A stretch of DNA of 64,000 nt, from positions 56,182,513 to 56,246,512 of the forward strand of contig CM067539.1 in NCBI GenBank assembly GCA_034509755.1, given 5' to 3'. The notes beneath the pieces were generated by a model that saw only the letters and a list, made by a program, of their open reading frames with translations, was not told the DNA's origin and did not search any database. Origin of the DNA: Anisodus tanguticus (lineage: Eukaryota; Streptophyta; Magnoliopsida; Solanales; Solanaceae). Numbering within the stretch: the stretch's first letter is position 1; each line of letters starts with the position of its first letter. Below, in pieces: positions 47,871 through 59,451 of the stretch. Made by a program: the position numbers and the translations under genes.

Positions 47871-48300
47871 CCTTTTCTTTCAAGAGGCTACACACGATGA
47901 CAAAGCATAAACTTCTCTAGGGGAATATTTTTAGATAAATAAAATCATAAGTCAATTTTCTATACTTCAATTGAATGGCGTTCAAATATGATGCAAGATA
48001 GAATAAATTCTTGAATAAATAAATAAAATAGCAAATAAACAAGTCGTTTCTCTCAAGTTCCGGTATTTTATATTTGTTAAATAATACTAGCTCACTTGCA
48101 TACATTTTCAGAACTTTGAACTTCGAAAGAAATTTAAATTGTTTAAGAGCTCTCATCGAGCATTATTAGAAGGTTTATATACCTCAAATAGTAGTTCAAT
48201 TTATCCACTAACAACACGAATACGCCCCAAATTGAGGTGGGATGTGATGCCCCAAATTTTTTTGATCAATTAAACATGGATTTTTTTTATCAATTATATA
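47871..48300. other. Intergenic DNA, nothing recognised
   Basis: AT-rich, no supported gene or repeat end. Confidence 0.55.
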
Positions 48301-48305
48301 TTTAT

Positions 48306-49488
48306 TGTTGGGAGATTTTTGCTCTATGGTACTTTATAATGCAGTACGGGAAGTATATTACTATTACAAGTATTCGAAAGGATAAACAAAGATTGAATAA
48401 TTCAACTAGAAATCCGAAATTACAATTGAACCACAAAACTGAAATTACAATTTTGTTGAAGACGGAAAAATGGAAACTGTTTTTGCTGAGTCGAGTGTGG
48501 CACTCATCCTTAAGACAATATTGCCCCGTATGTATCCTTTATACGTCCCGGACAATTTGTCTCCCAAGATAAAACAAGAATGGAACACTTGAGCAAAGGA
48601 AACTCAAATGCTACCGTGAAGAATATTGAGTAACGAAATGATGCTTGGAAGTTGTAGGAAGAAAACTGTTTTGGTTGTGTAATTTCGTGCACTGTTCTTA
48701 GTGTTATTCTTAGTGCTCAACAATGGTGTAAGGGGGTGTTTATATAGGTGAGGGAGGGGCTGAAAACTGCCTCCATAATAGCCAAATAATGGCCATTATG
48801 GAGGTAGTAAAGCCACCACATAAATGGTGAAAGACCAACGGATTTGGCCATTATAGGAGGAGTAATTCAGCCAAAATAAATGGTTGAATTGAGTGCTTGG
48901 CGTTTCTGCTTTGACTGTCCAAATTCTGACGTTCTGGAAACTTCAGGGACCAAACTGTACATCTGAAAGAATTCTGGTCCGAACTGTACATCTGGAAACT
49001 TCTGGGATCAAACTGTACTTCTGGCAAAGTTCTCTGGCCCAAAAAGATAATATCAGAAGGCCCGTGGCCCGTGACCCGAGAACCCGGAACTCGGAACCGG
49101 ACGGGCGGGCGGCAGTGGCGCGCGTGTGGTCTTTCCTCGAACCGAAGCACATCTAGGTCCTCCCTCCTTTAAACACATGGGATACCCCTTGGGGTCCCAA
49201 ACTCCAAACCAATTTCGAGTCTTATATACACAACAATTCTTTCTTCATCTACCGATGAGGGAGAATTGAACACAATACCACACTTTTCATGCTTCAAACA
49301 CCTTACTTCGTGAACCAATATCTCTTTCATTTCTCAATGAAATTTGACGATTCTTGGCCCTACGGTTATCTACGTACTTAGTAGATCATGCATGTGTGAA
49401 GAACCGAATTCTCCAATATGCGTAACACTAGTGTTTAAGCCGTTAAAGTTGGTCGATCGCAACTTCCGCCAAAGGCTAATTTCCAACA
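48306..49488 (-). repeat. Solo LTR related to element A
   Basis: On the minus strand it starts TGTTGGAAATTAGCC (49488) and ends CCCAACA (48306), a canonical TG...CA LTR of 1183 bp. It shares with the LTRs of element A the segments CTTCGTGAACCAATATCTC-type, GTATCCCATGTGTTTAAAGG, AGGACCTAGATGTGCTT and TTTATCCTTTCGAATACTTG. No internal coding sequence adjoins it, so it is a solo LTR from intra-element recombination. Flanking 5-mers (TTTAT and TATAT) differ at one base. Confidence 0.85.
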
Positions 49489-50378
49489 TATATATATATA
49501 TATATGCGCGCACACCCAAGCTCAAGAGTCCTATGATACAATGTTTATTGAGTGTACCTTTATAAATGAAATCGAGGTTTCCAATTCCACGTCTATGTTA
49601 TTTTCTTCCTCTTTTTTTTCTTTTCTAGAATTTTGTCTCGATGTTCAGATCTAGCGTAGGTTGTTACATCGTTTTTTTTTTTTTTTAAGACTGGATTTCC
49701 CACGGGGATATTAGGCATGTCTTGTGTCCCCTCTTGTGTTTTAATTAAGTACTTTTTTTCCTTCTTTCTTTCTTTGGTTTATTATTTTGAAATCTTCAAG
49801 TCTGACACATTGAAATCCTTATTTTCCTTCTGTTATTGTTATTACATTTTGTACAATTAAATCGAATGTCTATATTAAAATTAGCAGCAGTGGAGGATGT
49901 AGTAATTTATAGATTCAATTGATCCCAATATATTTGATACGGAGTATAGATACATATGTGAAATGAGTTCATTTTAAGAACTTATAGGTTGAGCCCGTCA
50001 AATATAAGTTCTGAATTCACTTCTTCATAATAGTGCGCGCACCCATTGTAGGAAAATAATTCATTGATTAATATTCTTCCAATGGTATAATATATATACA
50101 ATCATCATATGCTTGACTAATGGAAGACTAATCTACCTTACATAAAATATAAGATACTAATTACAATATATTTACACTATCAATTATATTTAATGAATAA
50201 TAGAGGTAATTATAGGATTGCCCCATAATTACTCTAACACCCATCTTATTAGAATCGTAAATAGACATCTGCCTGAGCTAACGGGCTGAAGGTATGAGCA
50301 AAACTTAATATTCAAGTAGCCACTAATAAAGTATTCAATTTCAATAGTTGAAAGGTGAATAGTAAATCAATGCTAAAA
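49489..50378. other. Intergenic AT-rich DNA
   Basis: A (TA)n run at 49489-49505, poly-T at 49672-49686 and no supported gene. Confidence 0.6.
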
Positions 50379-50383
50379 TTACT

Positions 50384-50719
50384 TGTTAAACAGAGCAATA
50401 TACATGTGATATACACCCAATATACAACAGTGTATATTACAGGCAAAGCAGTGGACTGGGCGGCAGTGGGCCTCGGCCAGTGGCCACAGATTGTAGAGCA
50501 ATACAATCTTGTATATATGGTATATATATTTGTAGTATATTGTAGTGTAAATGTTACCTTAATTAGTGTTATACACTTATCATAATTGTATAGTTAGAAT
50601 TATGGTAGAATAAAGATTTAGAAATAGAATAGGAATAGGATTCTCCTATTATGGAAATATGTAACTTGTATACATAGCCTTTCAATTAATGAAAATAATG
50701 AAGGAGATTATTTCTTTCA
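50384..50719 (+). repeat. 5' LTR of Copia element C
   Basis: It starts TGTTAAACAGAGCAATATAC and ends TTATTTCTTTCA; the primer-binding site follows directly. It includes a GTGGGCCTCGGCCAGTGGCC segment that is partly duplicated in the 3' LTR. Confidence 0.93.
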
Positions 50720-50883
50720 TGGTATCAAGAGACTAGGTCTAAACAAAAGTTTTTCTCTCAACTTTTGTCCTCTCTTTGATTTCGGCCGAGACACCCCACC
50801 CCCCCGGGTTTCTCTTCCAAAATTCGTCTTCCGCTCTGAAAAACACCTCTCTTAAATTTCCCTTCCTTCTTTGTTCTTTCAAT

Positions 50884-52010
50884 ATGTCTAAGAACAATTA
50901 TCATCATGCCCTCATGGTTTCCAATATCAAGAGTTGTATCCCTATTGTCCTTGAGATGGAAAATGTCCAATATGCGACGTGGGCGGAGTTGTTTAAAATT
51001 CACGCTATCTCTTATCAAGTTCTTCATCACATCATTCCTCCCGCTAGCCCCCTTCCTGCAGAGGATCCTGCGTTATGGATTACTCTTGATGCTACCGTTC
51101 TCCGGTGGATCTACGCCACTATTTCGGTGGACCTTCTACAGATGATTATTGAGCCGGATACCACGGCTATGGCTGCATGGAATAGATTGCGTGACATATT
51201 CCAAGACAACCAACATTCACGTGTCGTCACACGCGAGCAGGAATTCTCTCTAGTTCGAATGGACGAATTTCCAAACGTTTTTGCATATTGCAAGAAACTC
51301 AAGGAGTTGGCAGATCAACTCTGTAATGTTGGCGCACCAATAACTAATAATCGTCTCATTCTACAGTTGGTTGCCGGTCTTTCGGAGGCCTATAATGGTG
51401 TTGGAACTCTCCTTCGCCAAAGCAACCCTCTTCCCGACTTCTATTAAGCCCGCTCCATGCTTACTTTGGAAGAAGCCGGTTTGGCTAAAAAGGCGGCTAC
51501 CAGAGCAAGCCCCGTCGTCATGGTGGCGTCCTCTCCTAGTTCTTCGGGTTTTGTTAATAATTTGGGCCAAAACCATAATCATGGTGGTGGCAAGAATAAT
51601 CGCAAGAATAATAACAAAAACCGCGGGGGCAAACGCGGCGGTTCCGATGGCGGTTCCGGTGGTCAGCAAGCAGGCGGTGGGCCCCATCCAGGGAACAGTG
51701 GCCCACCACCCCCTGGTCCCAGCAGTGGGGCCCATGGCAGTAGGGCTGGGGCAGTGGGCCGTGGGCCAGCAACCCTTCTACTCAGGCGAAAATTCCGGCC
51801 GGTGGGGCGGCCAACGCTTCGTGCCCAACACCCAAGCGGTGGTGGCCCATCGGCGGTGGCCCAACAAAGGCAGCTCCAAGCTACGGCGCATCGGCCGGTG
51901 GCCCAACAAGAGTGCAGCTCCAAAGCGCTACGACCCAACTCCATCACGGACAGGATTTCTTGGGCCCCGACTTCCGCAAGCCCATCATGCAGCAGGCCCC
52001 ACTCAGACTG
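50884..52010 (+). pseudogene. Copia gag of element C, one premature stop
   Basis: It starts at ATG 50884 (MSKNNYHHALMVSNIKSCIP). The first 187 codons are open and contain WAELFKIHAISYQVLHHIIP, ATVLRWIYATISVDLLQMII, LRDIFQDNQHSRVVTREQEF and LCNVGAPITNNRLILQLVAG. A TAA stop at 51445-51447 stands where element B has CAA (Gln in FYQARSML). The same frame then continues (ARSMLTLEEAGLAKKA) into an Asn/Gly-rich, Pro-rich tail. No CCHC zinc knuckle is seen, unlike in element D. A frame change near the end of this tail precedes the protease. Confidence 0.85.
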
Positions 52011-55000
52011 ATATCAAGGCCGCGATGCACACGCTGGGGTTGACTCAACCGGACCCAAATTGGTATATGGACACCGAGGCCACTACTCACATGACTTCCG
52101 AATCAGGTACTCTCTCCTCTTATTCTAATTTGAGCACCCCTCGGGGTATAATTGTTGGTAATGACAACTCTATTCCAATTCAGGGTTATGGTCAGAAAAT
52201 GTTGTCTCCCCCCAATCCACCCCTTCTCTTGAAAAATACTTTACATGCTCCTAAATTGATTAAAAATTTAATGTCTGTCCGAAAATTCACTACTGACAAT
52301 TCCGTTTCCATTGAATTTGATCCTTTTGGTTTCTCTGTGAAGGATTTCAAGACGGGGAGTTATCTCATGAGGTGTGATACTAGGGGGGGATCTGTATCCT
52401 ATTATGCCTGGTTTCAGTCCATCGAGTCAAGCCTTGCCATCAGCTTTTGCAGCCATCTCTCCCTCCATGTGGCATACTCGTCTGGGTCATCCGGGATCTT
52501 CTATTTTATCAGATTTAGATAAAAATAGCTTTATTTCCTGTAAGGGTACGAGTCGTACTCCACTTTGTCAGTCTTGTTCATTAGGGAAAATTGTTAAGTT
52601 GCCATTTGTAGACTCCAAATCTCATACTTCAATGCCATTTGATATTATTCATAGCGACTTATGGACGTCTCCTGTTCTTAGTTCATTGGGTCATCGATAT
52701 TATGTTCTCTTTTTAGATGATTATTCTAGATTTTTGTGAACGTTTCCAATTGCGAATAAATCACAAGTGTTTTCCGTCTTCATCAAATTTAGAGCGTTCA
52801 TTCGTACTCAATTCGAAAGAGAAATAAAAAATATTCAATGTGATAATGGGAAAGAGTATGACAATAGGGAGTTTCGGGAATTCTGTGCTAATAATGGGAT
52901 AAATTTTTGTTTTTCGTGTCCTCATACATCTTCACAAAATGGGAAAGCCGAACGCAAAATTCGTTCCATAAATAACATTGTCCGAACTCTCTTAATTCAT
53001 GCCTCCATACCTCCATATTTTTGGCATCATGCTCTACAAATGGCCACATATCTTCTTAACATAATTCCTTCTAAAGGTCTGACATTTCTTCCCCCCTCAA
53101 AATCCTATATAATAAGAACCCTTCTTATTCTCATCTTCGAATTTTTGGGTGCTTGTGTTATCCGTTATTCCCATCCACCACAATTAACAAACTTCAGGCT
53201 CGATCTAGCCTGTGTGTATTTTTGGGTTATCCGTCGAATCATCGTGGTTATAAGTGTTTTGATTTATCCTCCAAGAAAATCATAATCAATCGCCATGTCA
53301 TTTTTGATGAAACCCAATTCCCTTTTACGAAAGTTCATACTCCCGAGCCTAAGTTGTATAATTTTTTGGATGACCAAATATCCCCGTATATTATTCGGAA
53401 TTTTTCAAACATCTCCCGCACCCAAAATCCTCCAGCGGGCCCAATGCCCGCAGGACCCACAATACCGCCAGCAGTTCCAGTGATTGGATTAGTCCCAGCA
53501 ATTGGGCCATTCCAGCCCAATTCTGGAACTGGTCCAGTTGATGTCGTTTTTCCGATTTGGGCCAGCAGGCCCATTGTCTGCTGACCAGTCCGTCCCGAGC
53601 CCAGAAAATTCCCAAAATTCCCTCAATTCTTTCTCGAGTCATAGACCGGTCACTCGTAGTCAGCGGGGTATTTTTACATCTAAAAGACATTTTAATTTAC
53701 ATTCTGATGTCTCTAAATCCCCCTTGCCCCGCAATCCTGTGTCTGCATTAAATGACCCTAATTGGAAAATTGCTATGACTGATGAATATAATGCTCTTAT
53801 TGATAATAAGACGTGGGAGTTGGTGCCCCGTCCATATGGTATTAATGTTATCAGGTCTATGTGGATTTTTGCTCATAAGGAGAATTCAGATGGGTCATTT
53901 GCTAGACATAAGGCGCGACTTGTTGGTGATGGTAAGACTCAGCAGGTTGGGAAAGATTGTGGTGAGACGTTTAGTCCGGTGGTCAAACCGGCTACCATTC
54001 GCACTGTGCTTAGCTTGACTCTTTCCAAGACTTGGCCTATTCATCAGTTGGATGTCAAGAATGCCTTCCTACATGGTGACCTCAAAGAAACAGTCTATAT
54101 GCATCAGCCATTGGGTTTCAGGGATCCTAACCGTCCGCATCATGTCTGTTTATTGAAAAAGTCCTTATATGGGCTTAAGCAGTCTCCACGGGCATGGTAT
54201 ACGAGATTTGCCGACTTCGTTTCAACTATTGGGTTCACTCACAGTAGGTCAGATAATTCCTTGTTCATCTACCGCAGTGGTTCGTCCTTGGCCTACATTC
54301 TATTGTATGTGGATGATATCATCTTGACTGCCTCTTCCGATGCCTTACGCCAGTCTATCATGACCATGCTCACTTCTGAGTTTGCTATGAAAGACTTAGG
54401 GCCTTTGAGTTATTTTTTGGGGATTTTCGTCAAGCGTCATTCAGGTGGCTTGTTTTTGTCTCAACGCAAGTATGCTGCTGAGATCATAGAGAGGGCTGGG
54501 ATGTCATCCTGTAAGTCCACTTCCACGCCAGTTGATGCAAACCCCAAGCTGAGTGCCGCAACAGGTGCACCATATGAGGACCCGACCCGCTATCGCAGTC
54601 TTGCAGGGGCCCTCCAGTATCTTACCTTTACCAGACCGGATATTACGTATGCGGTTTAGCTGGTGTGTTTATTCATGCATGATCCCAGAGTTGAGCACAT
54701 GAATGCAATCAAACGCATCATTCGGTATATTCAAGGGACACTGGACTATGGGTTGCACTTGTATCCTTCATCTACATCCACACTTGTCTCTTACACGGAT
54801 GTTGATTGGGGTGGTTGTCCCGACACCAGACGGTCGACTTCTGGCTACTGTATGTTCCTTGGCAACAACTTGGTCTCCTGGTCGGCAAAGCGTCAGGCAA
54901 CTCTATCACGCTCGAGTGCAGAGGCAGAATATCAAGGGGTAGTGAATGTGGTCTCCGAATCATGTTGGCTACGTAATTTGCTTTTGGAGCTTCATTGTCC

Positions 55001-55214
55001 TATTCAGAAGGCAACCTTGGTATATTGCGATAACATTAGTGCCATCTACCTTTCAGGTAACCCAGTTCAACACCAACGCACTAAGCATATCGAAATGGAC
55101 ATTCACTTTGTCCGTGAAAAGGTTGCAAAGGGTCACGTTCGCGTATGCCATGTCCCGTCTCGTTATCAAATTGCGTACATCTTTACAAAGGGTCTACCAA
55201 ATGGTTCTCTTTGA
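52011..55214 (+). pseudogene. Copia pol of element C: protease, integrase, RT, RNase H
   Basis: The protease is open from 52011 and keeps WYMDTEATTHMTS, but the catalytic DSGA of element B is DTEA here. After a frameshift near 52370 come GAG-pre-integrase (MWHTRLGHPGSSILSDLD) and integrase with HSDLWTSPVLSSLGHRYY, a TGA at 52737-52739 in place of Trp, QCDNGKEYDNREF and SPHTSSQNGKAERK-like motifs. After another frame change, 53502-54659 is an uninterrupted 385-codon reverse transcriptase with HQLDVKNAFLHGDLKETVYM and YVDD at 54306-54317. A TAG at 54657-54659 splits off RNase H (54663-55214), which keeps YTDVDWGGC, SRSSAEAEYQG, VYCDNISAIYLSG and HIEMDIHFVREKV. The copy is inactive, but its domains are nearly complete. 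Confidence 0.9.
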
Positions 55215-55269
55215 AGATTTTAGGGACAGTCTCAGCGTTCGAAAACCGCCCGCTATGACTGCGGGAGTG

Positions 55270-55590
55270 TGTTAAACAGAGCAATATACCTGTGATATAC
55301 ACCCAATATACAACAGTTATATCACAGGCAAAGCAGTGGACTGGGCAGCAGTGGGCCTCGGCAGTGGGCCTCGGCCAGTGGCCACAGATTGTAGAGCAAT
55401 ATAATCTTGTATATATGGTATATATATTTATAGTATATTGTAGTGTAAAGGTTACCTTAATTAGTGTTATACACTTACTATAATTGTATAGTTAGAATTA
55501 TGGTAGAATAAGGATTTAGAAATAGAATAGGAATAGGATTCTCCTATTATGAAAATATGTAACTTGTATATATAGTCTTTCAATCTTTCA
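55270..55590 (+). repeat. 3' LTR of Copia element C
   Basis: It starts TGTTAAACAGAGCAATATAC and ends TTTCAATCTTTCA before TTACT. GTGGGCCTCGG is tandemly repeated (55350-55378). Confidence 0.93.
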
Positions 55591-55599
55591 TTACTAAAA

Positions 55600-56500
55600 G
55601 CTAAAACCCACTAGAAAATCACGAGCCTCTAACTGACATAGGAATACATAAGTCTACGGGGCATTCCCCCGGAATAATAATGCTATCTGAAGATAACAAA
55701 GGTCTCAAAAGAACCGCTATCGCCGGAAAGAAATCACCGAAGCCTATCAATGAATCTAGAAATATCTGACCTTGGCTATGTACTTCGTCACCGGCGCATT
55801 CAACACCTGTCACACGATGTGGCAGACCCAAACTCGCTAAGTACCTCTGAAGGATATCAATAAGTCTCGTTGACAAACCTCTAAATGGAGGAACAAGGTT
55901 TTTCTGGGCTAAACAACTATATATAATAAAGAACAAATAACATATTGCAGGCGATTGATATATATTTTAATATTGAATTTTGAAAGTTAAAACTGAACTT
56001 GAAATCTGAGTAAATATCTGAAGCTGATTTTATCTGGGATTAACTGTTCTGAAAAGTTTAACCATAATGACCCAACAAACGTGCAACTTGGCTCAAGTAT
56101 GGGGGAGTGTCGACTTATCTCCGAAATGTCGATTATACCACTGTTTTCTTCAACATCTTTTTGCAGTAAACTAAATAAATAGACACAATGAATAAATCAA
56201 TAAATAAAATAAAGAGAGACAACAACAAATTAAGACATCATTTGTATTGATCTTCTTAGCTTTTGTATGGTGCTTCTATATATGATCTTTTCTAGTTTTT
56301 TTTTTCTTTTGAAAAATAAAGGGGATACAGTGTTACTGTATTTATACATGTATCATTAAAAGAAGAAAATAATAAAACATTAACTAAAGAATTTAGGGCT
56401 CTATTATCCATGATATCTCGATTTGTGCATGTCATCCTTATGGATGGTCATACTAATCTTTTCTGTATCGTTCCAATTTTATTGGATGTCCCCGAAGGCG
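55600..56500 (-). other. Unrecognised repeat-like segment with one exon-like open frame
   Basis: On the minus strand 55936-55619 is open for 105 residues (starting from a non-ATG codon) and has a coding-like composition: FRGLSTRLIDILQRYLASLG, then CAGDEVHSQGQIFLDSLIGF. No family is recognised. The + strand wording AGCCTCTAACTGACATAGGA and GGCATTCCCCCGG resembles old Gypsy LTR sequence in Solanaceae, so repeat debris is equally likely. The remainder to 56500 is AT-rich. Confidence 0.35.
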
Positions 56501-56503
56501 CTA

Positions 56504-58179
56504 TTATCCAAGATATCTAGTCAAGAGATAAACTTGTATACATGGAGAATTACTCCAAGCATAAGAATGTGTCCTCAAGATCTCCATAGCTTTCTTCTTT
56601 AAATAATCTTCACAACTTGCTTGAATTACCATACAAAGCTTAGACACAGCTCCAACTCTCAACATCTCCATCAACACTTCTTTTGTGGCTGAACTCTTAG
56701 CAATTGATCCAAGAATTTGAATTGCACAATCATCAGTAGCTGAAGAAACCCTAAGTGTCCTTTTAGTAACAACACCAATTCCAGCGGCATGTTTCAAGAA
56801 TTCCGCCCTCCCATCAGCACAAGTACATAAATGAGCCAAAACACAAAGTACCAATTCCGAAACCCTTTTTTCTGTGTTGCATAATTCAAGCTCTATTAGC
56901 TCGAATATGGCCCCCGATTCGATGATTTTTTGTTTGTTTCTTCCCCATGGACATGCATCTATTAGCACTTGCAAGGCTGCTTTTGTTGCTTGCTGAGAGA
57001 TATGATGTTTGCTTTCTTTTAGTAAAATATTCACCATTTCTTGGAAAAAATCGGAGTGTAGCCCCGATAAAATATTTGAACTCGAGACCTCTATCACATT
57101 TTTCAACACCACCATCGCGTGAGTCTTGATAACGATTTGATTTTTGGTCATTTCACTTCTCAAAATCCATAAAATAGCTTCAATTAGGTCATGGTTTTCC
57201 TTGACAAATTGCTTATTATTTTCAGTAGTTGGGCTCCAAACAAGGTGGAAAATTCTCAAAGCTTCTTCAAGGCCAGTGATTAGTTTTCTTTCCTTATAAC
57301 TTTTCACTATAAAAGAAACCATAGCCTTAATTGCACCAACTTCCTCCAAGCACTTCCTGTTTTCTCATTCTCAATCACCAAAGCATCAATTTTCCTCAAT
57401 GCATCAACACAAAGCTGATGATTATTCACCTGAGATGTAAGTTATATACCCTGTTAGTACGAAAAATTTCTACACAATCAGTTTAATTATATTTCGCATG
57501 TTACACTAGGTTGTTTAATCTATATTTTAGGTTATCAGACCATAGATCATATATACTTGTTATATACAATAAATTTAACTTGTATACATCAATAATTGCA
57601 AAGATTTTCTTACACATATACATGTATCAATGAATTTTAACCTATTATAGAATATCATATGTCACACTTTTAAGGTTATTAATACTACTTATTATGGACA
57701 GTTACTCACCTGTAATTATCTTTTAGATGACTTGATTGGAAAAATTCTCTTATACGGTTAGTTAAAAGCATAACCAATTACTTGTTGCAACCGGTAAATA
57801 ACCTAATGATATAAAAAATACTATACAATATCTGTGCACACAATTCAAACTCATTTACCTGACGAACTAGTCGGAGAATATTGGATTTGTTCAAAGGATA
57901 TTTAGGAGTTGGAATTCTATCAATCCCATTACTTGCATTGGCAATGCACCAAGCTTGAATAAGTCGTCGGAGCATATGATTTGGTGTCAACAACTCAATG
58001 TCTCTAGGCAATTTCTGCTTTGTCACCGGACACGTCGCCGCCTCTTCCTCCGCCGTTAACAACCACATCTCGATACTTTCCCGGTCGTATGTTATTCCGG
58101 TCACCGTCGTCACCGGATCTTTCATGATCGTAAGTGATATAGGACACAAGAAATATTGAGGTATCTCTACTTCTTCCAT
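56504..58179 (-). CDS. U-box E3 ubiquitin ligase with ARM repeats (PUB22/23/24 type), frameshifted
   Basis: The family transfers ubiquitin to target proteins in the cytosol and restrains immune and stress signalling. Exon 1 (58179-57859, 107 codons) starts ATGGAAGAAGTAGAGATACC and encodes the U-box: IPQYFLCPISLTIMKDPVTT, GITYDRESIEMWL, CPVTKQKLP and LTPNHMLRRLIQAWC. The donor is CAG|GTAAAT. Exon 2 begins at 57429 (acceptor CTCAG|GTG) with NNHQLCVDALRKIDALVIEN. The frame then slips by one base near 57361-57366 (GAGAAAACAGG, four A) and continues open from 57358 to 56504 as NRKCLEEVGAIKAMVSFIVK through ARM-type helices to NSPCIQVYLLTRYLG. Total about 415 residues, the normal family size. One missing A in the run explains the slip, so this is either a recent pseudogene or a homopolymer error. 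The identity is sure at family level; the exact orthologue is not. Confidence 0.88.
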
Positions 58180-58254
58180 AATATTTTTCTACTAATAAAA
58201 TTCGTCTAACAAACCAAAAACAAGAACCTAAGTGTTTATGAATAACAAGAATTA

Positions 58255-58275
58255 AATGAGTATATATATAAAAGA
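58255..58275 (-). promoter_or_regulatory. Probable TATA box of the U-box gene
   Basis: The minus strand reads CTTTTATATATATACTC about 85 bp before the start codon. It is the only TATA-like element at a suitable distance. Confidence 0.5.
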
Positions 58276-58279
58276 AGGT

Positions 58280-59039
58280 GGTAATAAAAAGCGGTTATTA
58301 TATGTGTGAAGTTTGAATGGAGAATGCAAAAAGAAGAAGAAGAATAAAGACTCCGTAAAGTCAAGACAAATCATAATATTTTAATATGATTGGAAATATT
58401 CGTTCTTTGGTTTGGTTTATTGGTCAAAGGTTGAATGAGGTGTGGGGTTAAGTGGGTCTACTCACGAGTAAACAATTGAGAAATATAAATCACATTTTTT
58501 TATCTTGACTTTCTAATATTTGCCTCATGGCAGATCGATATCGATCACAGGGCCCTAAGGGACAATCCCCCCGCCGCTAATATAAGGGACAAGAAATTAA
58601 CTTTAATATATATATGTCATTGATAGTATAAAGAAATATAGTTGTATCAATTTAAGTGGGTATTTCATTAAGCTTATAAGTTAGTTGATTAAACTGATTT
58701 ATAAGTATTTATTGGTTTATTCACACGTTTGATAAGCATCTAGAGTGCTTAGAAGCTAAAATCAATCAAAAATTATAAGTTGATTATCCTCAATTTATGG
58801 TTGTTTAGTTTATAAGCACTTTTGGCTTGACTAATCTTTTACTATTTTATTCTTAATATTTTTTAATTATCAAAACATCTTTTCCAACACAGAATCTCTG
58901 TTGACGGAACAAACTCAGACCACCACCCTCATTTTCACTCTGATGACACACTTTTGGACAAGACAACGACTGACCATTCTTTGACTAAGTTCAAAGCGGA
59001 TATTTCAAAGTTAAGTGTCTAATTGGGCCTTTGTTCTGA
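58280..59039. other. Promoter-side intergenic DNA of the U-box gene
   Basis: No coding region is seen. A stretch at 58660-58850 with AAGCTTATAAGTTAGTTGAT and TATAAGCACTTTTGGC resembles a common plant MITE type, but clear ends were not fixed. Confidence 0.5.
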
Positions 59040-59361
59040 TGATACATATTGGGCCAGAGAAATTAATGACATCAACAACACAAACACTGGCCCAAGTTGT
59101 AGAGATAATCGACCCATAACACAATGCTGACACTAAAGGGGAAATGCCAAGGATTCTAGTCGTTTTTACAAATACACATTCCATCATCACATAAATATTC
59201 TTTCTTGTACAACAATTAAGTTTGTTAGGGAATAGAGAAGTAGAATAATGCCAAGGGTATATGTTGTTACATTTTGTTTTCTATTTATAGTCACTATATA
59301 TTGTAGAAAATTCATTTGAAGATATATAAGAAATATTTCTCATATTCTTCCTAGTTCTTCA
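59040..59361 (+). repeat. 5' LTR of element D
   Basis: It starts near TGATACATATTGGGCC and ends CCTAGTTCTTCA, directly before the primer-binding site. The 5' boundary is uncertain by a few bases. Confidence 0.8.
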
Positions 59362-59373
59362 TGGTATCAGAGC
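59362..59373 (+). other. Primer-binding site of element D
   Basis: TGGTATCAGAGC is complementary to the 3' end of plant initiator Met tRNA and directly abuts the LTR end CA. Confidence 0.88.
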
Positions 59374-59451
59374 AAAAGTTCTGATCCCTACTGCCCTCTC
59401 ATTTTTTGATCATCCTTCTTCCATTCTTCTTCGAATCAAAGTCCTGTAACA

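Larger units (their letters stand above)
50384..55590 (+). mobile_element. Copia LTR retrotransposon C, nearly intact
   Basis: 5.2-kb full-length element with LTRs at 50384-50719 and 55270-55590, a primer-binding site TGGTATCAAGAG at 50720-50731, a purine-rich tract (TGCGGGAGTG) before the 3' LTR and an exact TTACT target duplication (50379-50383 and 55591-55595). It is a close relative of element B but far better preserved, with only a handful of stops and frameshifts in gag-pol. The 3' LTR lacks an AATTAATGAAAATAATGAAG-type stretch present near the end of the 5' LTR. Confidence 0.94.

Noticed and set aside
51361..51947. Several long overlapping frames in the gag tail of element C
   Set aside because: Gly/Pro-rich low-complexity sequence opens all frames; only the gag and protease frames continue conserved domains.
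57350..57358. Splice acceptor at GAAG|TGC rescuing the U-box frame
   Set aside because: It would delete about 26 residues whose sequence looks family-like (NNHQLCVDALRKIDALV), and the site lacks a good pyrimidine tract; kept only as an alternative to test.
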